Positions 32,880-42,901 of a stretch of DNA of 64,000 nucleotides are shown here, piece by piece. A model generated the notes under the pieces. It searched no databases. It had not been told where the DNA came from and was given only the letters and a program-made list of their open reading frames with translations. Position 1 is the first letter of the stretch. Each line of letters opens with the position of its first letter. The stretch spans positions 186,001 to 250,000 of the forward strand of contig JABLTG010000006.1 in the NCBI GenBank assembly GCA_016618085.1. The letters are read 5' to 3'. Position numbers and translations under genes: made by a program. This stretch comes from Neovahlkampfia damariscottae (taxonomy: Eukaryota; Heterolobosea; Selenaionea; Neovahlkampfiida; Neovahlkampfiidae).

Positions 32880-33141
32880 ATGGTTTGAAAGAGTTTGGTT
32901 TTAATTTTTTTAGACAAAAAGTGCAAGACTTGCAAAAATTAAAAGTGATGAATGGCAAAAAAAAGGAAAATTGTCAAAAGAAGAAAAAGAAGAAAAAAAA
33001 AATAAAGATGATGCTCCAGCTGTCTCACCGTTCATTTTAGGAATGTTTTTATTTGTTGTAGTTGGTTCAGTTATTTTTCAAATCTTCCAAAATGCACGTA
33101 ATGCAGCTACATATGGTGTAGGTGCTCAATACGAAGGTTAA
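32880..33141 (+). CDS. SERP1: RAMP4/SERP1-like ER translocon-associated protein
   Basis: Two coding exons, 32880-32882 and 32914-33141, give 76 residues. The first coding exon is only the ATG; the 31-base intron follows directly. The N-terminal half is basic and charged (TKSARLAKIKSDEWQKKG), and a C-terminal tail anchor, GMFLFVVVGSVIFQIFQNAR, matches the RAMP4 helix with its VV-GS-IFQI signature. RAMP4 binds Sec61 and protects nascent membrane proteins under stress. No other start is possible, because the upstream frame is closed. A poly-A run follows the stop. Confidence 0.82.
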
Positions 33142-33395
33142 GGATTTGTAATTTCAAAAAAAAAAAAAAAAAAAACAATAAAATTTTTCCAATCTCCCAT
33201 TCTTTTATTTTTGACTATTTTATTCTTTTCTCACTCTGGAGTATATTACTCATTTCAAAATAATTAGAAGCCTGACATTTCATATTTTCAACTTAGTTTG
33301 AAGGAAGTGCTCCTCAATTGTTCTCTTTTGTATTCATTGGAGAACAAGAAGATGAAAACAACAAAAAGCAGCATGAGAAAATTATGTAAAGAAGT
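33142..33395. other. 254-base intergenic region
   Basis: Lies between the RAMP4 and RPL19 stops. It has a long A run near 33155-33175 and otherwise AT-rich sequence with short open frames. No gene is supported. Confidence 0.5.
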
Positions 33396-34040
33396 TTATT
33401 TTTTTTCTGATTTTTTAGCCAATTTAGCAGCTTCTTCAGCTTCTTGGATAACTTTTTTAGCTTTTCTATCCATTCTTGCTTCGTATTTTTGTTTTAATAA
33501 TTTTTGTTTTTCTTTCTTTGCTGCAAGTTGTTCTTTGAGTTTTTTTTCTCTTAATTTTTCCGCGTGGAGTTTGAAAACTTGTTCCATAAGATTTTTTTTA
33601 GCTTTGAAACCATTACCCTTAACTTTAAGGTATAATCTATGATATAAATGTTTATCAATTTTTCCAGAGTTTCTGTATTTTTTTAAGACTCTTCTAAGAA
33701 TTCTAATTCTTTTCATCCATTGAATTTTTGTTGGATTTCTAGCTTCAGATGTACCTCTTCTTTTTCCGATACCATTATGTCTACCTTTTGCTCTAGCTTC
33801 TTTCATTTTTCTCCATCTATAACGTGAACGAATAACAATTGGTTTTCTGATGATAGCACCATCTTTGATGAGTTTTCTGATGTTAGCTCCTAAAAAATAA
33901 TTTGTTTAACAAAAAAGTTCAAATTTACTTGAGTTAGCCATTCCTAATTCAGAAAGTTCATTTGGATCCATCCATACGCGTTTTTTACCACATTTAAGGA
34001 TATCAGCTGCTAATCTCTTTTGTGTACGAAGAGTAACCAT
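33396..34040 (-). CDS. RPL19: 60S ribosomal protein L19 (eL19)
   Basis: Two coding exons, 34040-33929 and 33889-33396, give 201 residues. It begins [20 protein letters not shown], then [46 protein letters not shown] and [16 protein letters not shown], an uninterrupted match to eL19. The C-terminus is the usual long Lys/Ala/Glu helix. A likely 5' UTR intron (34041-34081, donor GTAAGC) ends directly at the ATG. The ATTGG box is at 34104-34108. Confidence 0.96.
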
Positions 34041-34326
34041 CTAAAAAATTAAAAATTAGAATCACCTGTTGTTTTGCTTACGTTTTAACTCAGAACTTAT
34101 ATGATTGGTCAAAGAAAATAAAAATCTTTGATTTGCTTAAATTGATTCTTTTTTGTTCGAATCTGATTGGTTGTTTTTTATTAAATGTAAAATCCCATTT
34201 TAATTTTAAAAATGAGCAAATAATTAAAGAAAATCAGTATCTAATATCTAGGAAGATTTTTTTGGTTTTTTTAAAAATTTCCAAATTTCTTCATTGGTCA
34301 ATTGATCCACCGCCTAAACTCAACAC

Positions 34327-36266
34327 ATGTCTTTGACAGGTTTATTTGTTGGTGATAACCAACTTCTGAAAACTGGTTTGATACAATACCTTACAACTGG
34401 AGAGTACAACACAAAAGCAAAAGTAAATTATGCAAAACCATATGAATTAGAAATTAAAGAAATTACCTTTAACTTTATTGATGCAGACCGTAAATTTTTT
34501 TTAAAATTAACAAATTTCAGCATCCATTGAACCATCCACTTTATTTTCTTCTTCTTCACTTGAATACATAGATGTTGTTTTTTTGACTATTGAATCAGAA
34601 AAAGATTTAGAAAAAGTTGAAAAAGAGTGGATAGAAGAAATAAAAAACAAAAGAAAACCTCTTTATATTCTATTTCAAACAGATGATCTCTTGGGTCAAA
34701 ATTTAATCAACTTCGACTCTTTACAAAACTATGAATTATATTTTGGTTATTTTCTTTTTTTGAAAGAAAAACCAACTTTTTTTGATGAACTTTTACAACA
34801 ATTATGTGAAATATTTTTCATTCAACCATTGAATACCATTTATGATTTCAAAACGAAAGTAAGAAAAGAAAAAGAAATTCTCATTTTTTTTAGGAATTGA
34901 CAAAAGAGGCTGTTCTAGCATTGGATAGAATATTTTGGTATTTAGATGAAGACCATGATGGTATTTTAAATAAAAAAGAAGTAAAACAACTTTCACACGT
35001 TCAAATTGGTGTAAACTCAAATGAATTTCTTGAGTTACAAAAAAATTTTATTCAAGAACGTGAATATGAAAAAGTATGGAAACTCTTAAAAGCTTTTCAT
35101 TATGATATTGAATTGAATTTAGATTTCACAGAATTAACGTAAAAAAAAAACAAATTTTTTAACACTCAATTAGAGAACCATTTGTTGAACATTCAATCGA
35201 TAAAATAGTGAATATGAGTCCAAAATTTTTAGAAAAATTAAAAAAGATATTTCATTATTTTGATTATGATAAAGATAATTGTTTAAATGATAACGAACTT
35301 CAATTTGTTTTTAAAATAATAAATTATAATCCATTTGAAGATGAAGATTTGATTTTAGAGAAAAATGAAGGAAAATTAACATTAAAAGGCTGGATTTCAC
35401 TTTGGCAGTAAAAAAAATTTATTTCACAATTTTTTAACACAAATTTCACACAGTTTTATTTTATATCGAAATTTTGAACAATTTTTGAATTCATTATGTT
35501 ATTTAGGTTTAAGTGATGATTTAGAGTCATTTTTAGATTTTAAAAAAAAAGGAGAAGTTTCTGATATTATTCAATGTTTTGTTTTTGGTGCAATTAAAGT
35601 TGGAAAAACAAGTTTTATTTCAAGAGGTTCTTCTTCAAATAAACCAACAAAAAAACAAACATCTTCAATATTTAAAATTAAAAATCAACATTTAATTTTA
35701 ACTGAATTTCCAGATTCAAAAGCAATGAGTATTATAAATTCAAATGAATTATCAAAATGTCATGTTATTTGTTTACTCTATGATGGATCAGATAAATATA
35801 GTTTTTCATATTTGACAGATATTCAAGTTGCTATATTTAAATCCAATTCAAATATTCCATGTGTTTATTTTGAAACAAAAGCGGATTTAGAACAAGTTGA
35901 ACAAGTAAGTAAATTTCATTTTTTTTCAACTTTTTAAAAGAATCATGAAGTTACACCTTCTGAATTTTGTCTTCATTTATCATTGACAGCACCTATTTCT
36001 TGTTCATGTTTGAAAGAACCAGAAGCTTTAACTCCAATTTTTGAACAAATTTCATACATTGCTTCAGATCCGTATATTTTTTTAAATTTTTTAAATTTTT
36101 AAGGGAAATTGCAATACCTCGTTATAAAGATGATGTAGTTGATAAAAAGTCAACAAAAATTTCACCAAAAACAATAATTAAAAGAACAATTACAATTTTA
36201 AGTGTTGTTGGTATTGTTTCTTCAATTTTTTGGTTTTATGTAAAGAGAGATAAAAAAGAGGAATAA
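34327..36266 (+). CDS. RHOT: Miro (RHOT) mitochondrial GTPase
   Basis: Seven exons (34327-34489, 34521-34858, 34894-35138, 35174-35407, 35454-35904, 35941-36071, 36104-36266) give 574 residues. Order of domains: N-terminal GTPase-like, two EF-hands (DEDHDGILNKKE and DYDKDNCLNDNE), a C-terminal GTPase with GAIKVGKTSF, and a tail anchor (TILSVVGIVSSIFWFYV) ending in charged residues. This is the Miro layout; the protein sits on the outer mitochondrial membrane and couples calcium to mitochondrial transport and ER contact. The N-terminal GTPase is degenerate: its P-loop reads VGDNQLLKTGL, lacking G-K-[ST]. Later GTPase motifs in that domain are also poor. ATTGGTC is at 34293. Confidence 0.88.
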
Positions 36267-36384
36267 AGAAATTTCATTTTTTCATCAATATGTGTCATAA
36301 ATAAAAAAAATGTTTTGAAAAGTGATTGTATTGGACAATTTCTTCATATCCAATCAAAGTCCATTAAAAAAAAGTGAACAAACA

Positions 36385-36636
36385 ATGAGCAGTGGACCTA
36401 CAATCAAAGAAAATTTTGATAACAGAGAATACATTGAAAAAGTATCACAAAATATTCTTCGAATTACAGAGTTTTTAAATAAATTTGAATTTGTAACAAG
36501 AACTAAATTAAACGACTTAAATCAAAAATTATCTGTAATTGAAAGAAAAATGGAATATATTGAAGCAGCTGTTGATTCTGTTGAATTAGCACAAAAACAA
36601 CAAAATAATTCATCCATTGAACAAATTGAAGAATAA
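36385..36636 (+). CDS. BRK1: BRK1 (HSPC300) subunit of SCAR/WAVE complex
   Basis: Single exon, 83 residues against 75 in human. DNREYIEKVSQNILRITEFL corresponds to human ANREYIEIITSSIKKIADFL, followed by LNDLNQKLSVIERKMEYIEA (human [20 protein letters not shown]). It is a short trimer-forming coiled-coil protein of the WAVE regulatory complex, which activates Arp2/3 at the leading edge. The start is the Met after the CCAAT box at 36350-36354; an upstream in-frame start would translate that box. Its presence supports actin-driven protrusion. Confidence 0.93.
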   Translation: MSSGPTIKENFDNREYIEKVSQNILRITEFLNKFEFVTRTKLNDLNQKLSVIERKMEYIEAAVDSVELAQKQQNNSSIEQIEE

Positions 36637-36830
36637 AAAATTATTTATAAAACAAAAATAAAAATTCATTCAAAAAATAAAGAATATTAAAAAAATCATT
36701 TTCGGAGATTTAAATTCCCAAATATTAAAAAGTGTCCAAAAAAAGTTCTTGAAATGCTCTTATTGGCAAACTGTACTCCATTCCTATTGGCTTATTTTAC
36801 AAACGTCTCGACTAAAAGAATCAAAGAGTT

Positions 36831-38044
36831 ATGAGTTGTCTTAAAGGTAATGATCCAGAAAAAGCTAAAAACGATGCTCTAAACAATAATTTAAAGAAAC
36901 AAAAAAATAATATGGACACTTCTGTCAAAGTGCTTCTCTTAGGTTTTTTTTTTTTTTTTTTTAAAACAAACTTTTTTAAAGGAGCTGGAGAATCTGGAAA
37001 ATCAACTTTCTTCAAACAAATGAAAATTATCTATGTTAATGGTTATACTCAAGATGAATTACTCGCTATTCGTGAAACTGTTAGAGAAAACATTATGAAA
37101 TCTATGAAGTCACTTTTGTCAGCAGCAAACCAAAGAGGTTTTAAATTAAAACCTGAAAACGAAGAAGCAGCTGAAGTTATTTCAGAATTTCAACTTGATG
37201 AAAATATTGACAAAAAATACACTGTAAAAACTGGTAAATGTGTGGCAGAACTTTGGAATGATCCAGCTATTCAAAAAGTTTATGAATATAGATCAGAATT
37301 TCAGTTATTCGATTCTGCAGTTTAGTAACAAACTCTTTGAAAAAAATTAACATTATTTTAGTTTCTTTTCTGAAATTGAAAGAATTTCAGATTTTTCATA
37401 TTCACCTACAATACCAGATCTTATTCGTTGTCGTACAAAAACAACAGGTATTGTTGGAATTGAATTTGAAATTGATAAAGTTCATTATAAACTTTCAGAT
37501 GTAGGTGGTCAAAGATCAGAAAGAAAAAAATGGATTCATTGTTTTGATGATGTTAACGCAATTCTATTTGTTGTTGCTCTTAGTGAATATGATTTAAAAT
37601 GTTACGAAGATGGAACAACTCCAAGGTAAAAAAAAAACTAAAAATAGACCTTAACAAAATTTAATAGGATGGATGAATCACTTGGATTATTTGAAGAAAT
37701 TTGTAACAATAAGCATTTCACTGACACTCCTATCATCCTTTTCTTCAACAAAGATGATTTATTCAGAGATAAAATTGAAAAAACAGATTTAAGTGTTTGG
37801 GATCCAGGTTTGTTTTTTTTTTTATATTTAAATAAATCATCTATACATAGATTATACTGGTGGAAATGATTACGACAAAGCTATTAAACATATTAGAGAA
37901 AAATTTTTGGGTGTAAATCCAATGTCTGATAGAACTATTGAAGTTTTTGTTTGTACATCCACTGAAACATCTGTTGTCAAACAAGTATTTGAACAAATTA
38001 AAGGAGCTATTCTTCAATTACGTGATTCAAAAAAGAAAAAATAA
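36831..38044 (+). CDS. GNA: Heterotrimeric G protein alpha subunit
   Basis: Five exons (36831-36942, 36982-37324, 37362-37625, 37668-37807, 37851-38044) give 350 residues, the family size. Motifs: GAGESGKST (P-loop), [17 protein letters not shown] (switch I with the catalytic Arg), [19 protein letters not shown] (switch II with Gln), FFNKDD, and CTSTETS. Two ends are unusual: it begins MSCLKG, so there is a Cys for palmitoylation but no Gly2 for myristoylation, and it ends RDSKKKK instead of the usual hydrophobic C-terminus contacted by receptors. Intron 1 splits the P-loop codon for Gly. The Rab gene is convergent, 18 bases away. Confidence 0.94.
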
Positions 38045-38062
38045 ATTTATAATTTTTTATTG

Positions 38063-38869
38063 TTAACAGAAACATGTATTTTCATCTTTTATTTCATTTT
38101 GATTTACTAATTTTATTCTTTTATCAATCATTGTTGATTGTGTATTTTCATTTTCTTTTATTAATTTTTTACAAATAAAAAGGAATAATTCATCAACTCC
38201 TTTGTTTTCTTTTGAAGATGTTTCAAAATAAATTGAGTTCATTGAATTTACAAATTGTTTCATTATTTCATTTTTTTTTGAAAGCATTTCTTTTGTCAAT
38301 AAATCACTCTTAGTTCCTGTGAAAATGAAGACTTTTGTTTTTAACTTTTTTTTTTTTTTTTTTTACTTGTATCCTCAGGAACATTCTTTATTAGTTCTTG
38401 TCTCCAATATTTTGAATATTTTATCAATTCTAATTCATCACTTTCCATTAAATCCTAAAGATAAAAATTTAGTTTTATTTGTTTTAGAACAATTGAAATA
38501 ACAGCAATAACAGTTCCACGATAATACATAGGGCCCTATAATATAAATATATTTTAAAATGAAGTACCATTGTTCTGAACCTCTCTTGTCCAGCTGTATC
38601 CCAACAATTAAGTTTTACTGTCCACTCTGGAAATTTCCTGTAAAATAATGTTAGAGTAAATATTTGAATACATTGTCTTGGTTGTGAATGTTGCTCCTAT
38701 TGTTGTTGATGAATCCATTATAAACTTATTTTCACAAAATCTTACAAGTAAACATGTTTTTCCGACACCTAGAAGAATTAAATAGATTTTTAATACCAGC
38801 ATTTCCAATAATTACAACTTTTGCTTCGATGATTTTATTCTTCTGGTCAATTTTCAAATGTCGTTCCAT
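38063..38869 (-). CDS. Rab-family small GTPase
   Basis: Six exons (38869-38797, 38768-38672, 38637-38568, 38535-38491, 38454-38367, 38316-38063) give 208 residues. GTPase motifs: GNAGVGKTCLLVRF, TTIGATF, WDTAGQERFRTMGPMYYRGT, TKSD (G4) and ETSSKE (G5). The C-terminus CFC is a double-Cys prenylation site. Motifs and tail make it a Rab; the subgroup is not clear. The insert around DLMESDELELIKYSKYW is longer than usual between switch II and G4. Start at 38869 follows CCAAT at 38898. Confidence 0.9.
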
Positions 38870-39067
38870 GCAAGTTTCAAGTTGAGGAATTAAACAACCA
38901 ATAGGATGAATTTCTTCAACTTTGGAAGATGCAAAATATGAAAAATGAAAAATTCTAGAGAATAATGAACAATTTTATGGTGTTGAAAAATCGGTTGAGA
39001 TGTTACAAATTAACCAATTGATTTCCTTCTTTCACCAAATTTGTCACAACAGCAAAGAAGACATTTA

Positions 39068-39977
39068 ATGTCCAAAAGTTCAGGACTTATTGATTTTTCA
39101 GCTGGATGTGTAGGTGGTGTTGCTCAATGTCTTGTTGGTCATCCTTTAGATTTAGTTAAAGTTAGACTTCAAACTTCTACTCAATATTCTGGAATGGTCG
39201 ATGTGTTTTCTAAAGTCATAAAACAAGAAGGAATGTCGGCATTGTACAAAGGAGTTCAAAGTCCATTGGCTGGGTTGACACTATTGAATTCAGTCATGTT
39301 CTTTTCATTTGGAAAAGTTAAAAATTTTGTGAAAAAAGAAGGAGAAACAGATGATGATTTATCAGTAATGCAAACTGCAATAGCAGGTGGTATTACAGGT
39401 GTTATAATTGCAACTATTGATGGGTAAAATAATTCTAAACTTACAATTTAGACCTGTGGACTTTTATAAATGTCAATTACAAGTTCGATATAAAGAATAT
39501 AATGGTTTTTTTGATTGCATGAAAAAAATCTATCAAAAATATGGAATTAGAGGATCATTTCAAGGTTTCAATGCTACCATATTAAGAAATGTACCAGCAA
39601 ATTTTGCTTATTTTGGTGTTTATGAATTTATCAAAAGATCAATGACAGAAAAAGGAGAAAAACCATCCATTACAACACTTATTCTTGGTAAATATAAGAT
39701 TTTGAAATTAATATTTTTGATAGGTGGAGGATTTGGAGGTTTAGCCTATTGGGGATTATCATATCCTTTAGATATTATAAAATCAACAATTCAAGCTGAT
39801 TCTCCTTCAAATAGAGTTTATAAATCAGTGATAGAATCGGCGAAATTAATTTATAAAGAATTTGGAATGAAAGGATTCTTTAGAGGAGTAACACCTTGTT
39901 TAGTAAGATCATTCCCAGCAAATGCTGCTTGTTTTACATTTTATGAACTTACGAAAACAGCATTGGAGAAATTATAA
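39068..39977 (+). CDS. Mitochondrial carrier (SLC25), carnitine/acylcarnitine-like
   Basis: Three exons (39068-39423, 39452-39687, 39724-39977) give 281 residues. Three tandem carrier repeats are visible: GHPLDLVKVRLQT, a modified second repeat reading PVDFYKCQLQVR, and SYPLDIIKSTIQAD, each followed by [FY]xG helices (ALYKGVQSP, GSFQGFNATILRN, GFFRGVTPCLVRS). The pattern resembles the carnitine/acylcarnitine and ornithine group (SLC25A20/15/45), which exchanges metabolites across the mitochondrial inner membrane. Substrate specificity cannot be read safely. An earlier TTG is not used; the ATG at 39068 follows a CCAAT box at 39014. Confidence 0.88.
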
Positions 39978-39999
39978 ATGGTAGAGAGAAAATATATTT

Positions 40000-42758
40000 T
40001 TAAATTAATTTTTTTGCAATTTTGAATTCTTTTAACCAATTTTCTTTTTTTTCAATTGATTCAAAAGAATATTCAATTTTTTTATCTTTTGATTTTAAAA
40101 TTAAATTTTTTTCATTTGATTCTTCAAATTCAATTTCTGAGATTTTGAAGAAATATTTTACTTCAAAATGAATTTCATTTTTTTCATTTTCTGATAAAAT
40201 TTCGTCTAAATTTTTTTGTTCATTTTCATGTATTGATTGAAATTGATTTGGTCCAATTTTTAATTTTTCTAAAGAATGAACTAAAATATCATTAAAAAGA
40301 AATAAAACACAATTTGTTGTTGAAAGTGATGTTTTTTCTAATACTCTTTCATGTTGAATAAATCTTCTATTTTTAATAATAATATCATCAATTTGAAGTA
40401 ATTTTGATGCAATTTTCTTCATTTTTGTAAATTTATTTCTACTTTGAACTTGTAAATTTAAATAATCAGCTACATCTGAAATAGTGCATAATGCTTGTTT
40501 TAAATCATTAAAATCAATATGATCAGATGGTGATTTCTTTAACATTTCTTGTAATAATAATTTATATCTTGGTATTCTTTGAATTGGTGTAATTAAGAAT
40601 GATGTTATTTTTGATCCTTCTGTCATAAACTTATCACCTCTTCTTAAATTTAAAAATGTTTCAAATTTTGAATCTTTTTTAGATTGTTGAAGAATCCAGT
40701 TCAATGATTTTTCATATTTAACAAAATAAGTTGTATCTATATATTAATGAATAATTTAATTTTACATATTTTTAAATAAGGTGAGAATTCAACGAATAAA
40801 TCACCAATTCTTGGATTTTCATGCCAATGATCAATTCTATTCTTAAATTTAACTAATATTTTTGAATTTAATTTATAAATATTTTCTAATCCAGAAAATA
40901 CTTCTTCTCTTTTTGATTTTGATACAATTGGATTTAAAAATAAAGGATAATAATATAATTCTAATGTTTTACCAATATTAGTTACAAATGCAGTTTCAGT
41001 TTCTAAAATTTCCAATGCTAAATTTGCTCTTGCTTGTTCATTAGTTCCTTCTTTAATTTTAATATGTGTTTTTGATAATGTTAATAAAACACCTTTTGTT
41101 GAATCATTTGATTTATTTGTTGAATCAACAATTGAATTTGAACCAATAGTTGTTGAGTTTATCAAAATTGGTAAAATATTATTTTTTGAAGTATGATTTA
41201 AAATTTTTTGTTTTGTAACAATTAACATATCTCTTAAATCTTCTGATATTAAATCTTCACCAATTTGAATAATTTGAAATTTAAATTCATCATCAGTCTT
41301 AAATTTCTTTTTTAAAATTTCTAATTTTGAAGATCCTTTTGATTTAAAAATACCTTTTGGTGATGCTGCTGTAAACATTAAAAAAAATGTTGGTTTTTTA
41401 TATTTTGAAACTAAATCATGACATAATTCTAAAACAGGTGAAAAACTTGGTCTTTGATCTAATTTATTTGATAATATCATAAAATCAATAATTGAATAAT
41501 AATTCTTTATAGGTTCATTTTCACATAAAATTGTATTTCCTTTTCTTGAATTGAATAAAATTAAACTAAATTTATCTTGACTTTTTAATTTATATTTTAT
41601 ATGTGTATATCTCAATGCAAGTTCAAATGCAACTCCATATCTACTATTTAAGAAAGAAAATTCTTTTTCTTTTAAAATATCATTTGTAGGTGAAACATCA
41701 TTCAAAGCCATCATTTTTGAAGAATCAATCAAAATTATATGATGATCAGAATTATTATCATAATCATATCTGTGTCCATCTGCTGATAAAATACCTTCAG
41801 GTAACTTGAAAAAAAAAAGTTAAAAAAAGTAAAAAAAATGATACTTGTTCAGATATTTCAGTAATTTTTGAAACAAAATCTTTTGAGTATACATCAATTT
41901 TTGAATGTCCAACAGACCTTGTACATGGATTTCCAAAAATATTTTTATGTTCACATGTATTAAATGCTTCAGTTTGATATGGATCTTTAAAATGAATCAT
42001 ATCCCAATATGCTTCATGTGTAATTTGATCAATATTTGGATATTCTTTTGATATTTTCTCAGACACATGTTTTACACCTGTAACATTGAATAAACTTTGA
42101 TCACAAACAGATCCTTCATTTGATCCACAAATATTATAATGATAATGCCCTCTTCCAAATCTTTTACAATATTCATCTTGTATTTTAATCTATTGAATAT
42201 ATTTTCTTACGACATTTAAAATTTTTACAAATTTGACCTTGATAAAAGTTCATTGTTGTTTTATCTTCGAACTGTAATTTTGTTTGTTCTTTTTGTGATG
42301 AAACGAACATTAAATTAAACATTTTTCCATGCTATTATTTTTTTTAAATTCTCTTTTTTCTTACTTCTTTTAAATCATGTTTATCTTTATGTCCGTATTC
42401 TTTTTGACAAATGAAACCACAACCTGGACAAGCGACATCACAATAATGAAATGTATCTTTTTCTTCTTTTGAATGACAACAATGACCTTCATGTTCCAAT
42501 TTAAAGGGTTCTATAATTTTTGCGCTATTTTATTTTAGTATTTAATTAAAAATCAAACCAATTCTCTCTTCTTCCGAGTTGAGTTTTTGATTTTCCAAGA
42601 TCAATAGACTTATCAATTGAACAGTGGCCAGGAAAAGCTATCTCGTCGCACTTTTTGGTACAAGGATGAGAAGAATTACAAAAGTGTGTTGTATGTTCTC
42701 CTTTTAAAGTACATTTATTTGAACACTGTTTGAAGCAACAGTTATGTTGACAACTCAT
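40000..42758 (-). CDS. Cys/His-rich zinc region, VWA and DH-PH (RhoGEF) protein
   Basis: Six exons (42758-42559, 42524-42365, 42331-42211, 42176-41845, 41804-40766, 40736-40000) give 862 residues. Residues 1 to about 260 are rich in Cys and His in repeated zinc-ligand spacing (MSCQHNCCFKQCSNKC, CPGCGFICQKEYGHKDKHD, CEHKNIFGNPC). A von Willebrand A-like domain follows, with HHIILIDSSKMM as a modified MIDAS loop and SRYGVAFELALRYTHIKYK. Then comes a DH domain (EILETETAFVTNIGKTLELY ... FLITPIQRIPRYKLLLQEML) and a PH domain ending KENWLKEFKIAKKL. The DH-PH part predicts exchange activity on Rho-family GTPases. The ATG at 42758 lies below two CCAAT boxes (42788 and 42804). Confidence 0.85.
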
Positions 42759-42901
42759 CTCCAAACAAAACCTACGAATTTTTGTAACCAATCAAAATAA
42801 CAACCAATCCGGTTAAAGAAATTTTATAAATATTTCATTTTCAATTTTTGGCATTCAAATAAAAAATGAATAGAAAATAAATTGAAATTTATTTTTGAGT
42901 G

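Noticed and set aside
33298-33642. 114-residue plus-strand frame over RPL19
   Set aside because: Antisense shadow of the Lys/Ala-rich RPL19 C-terminus.
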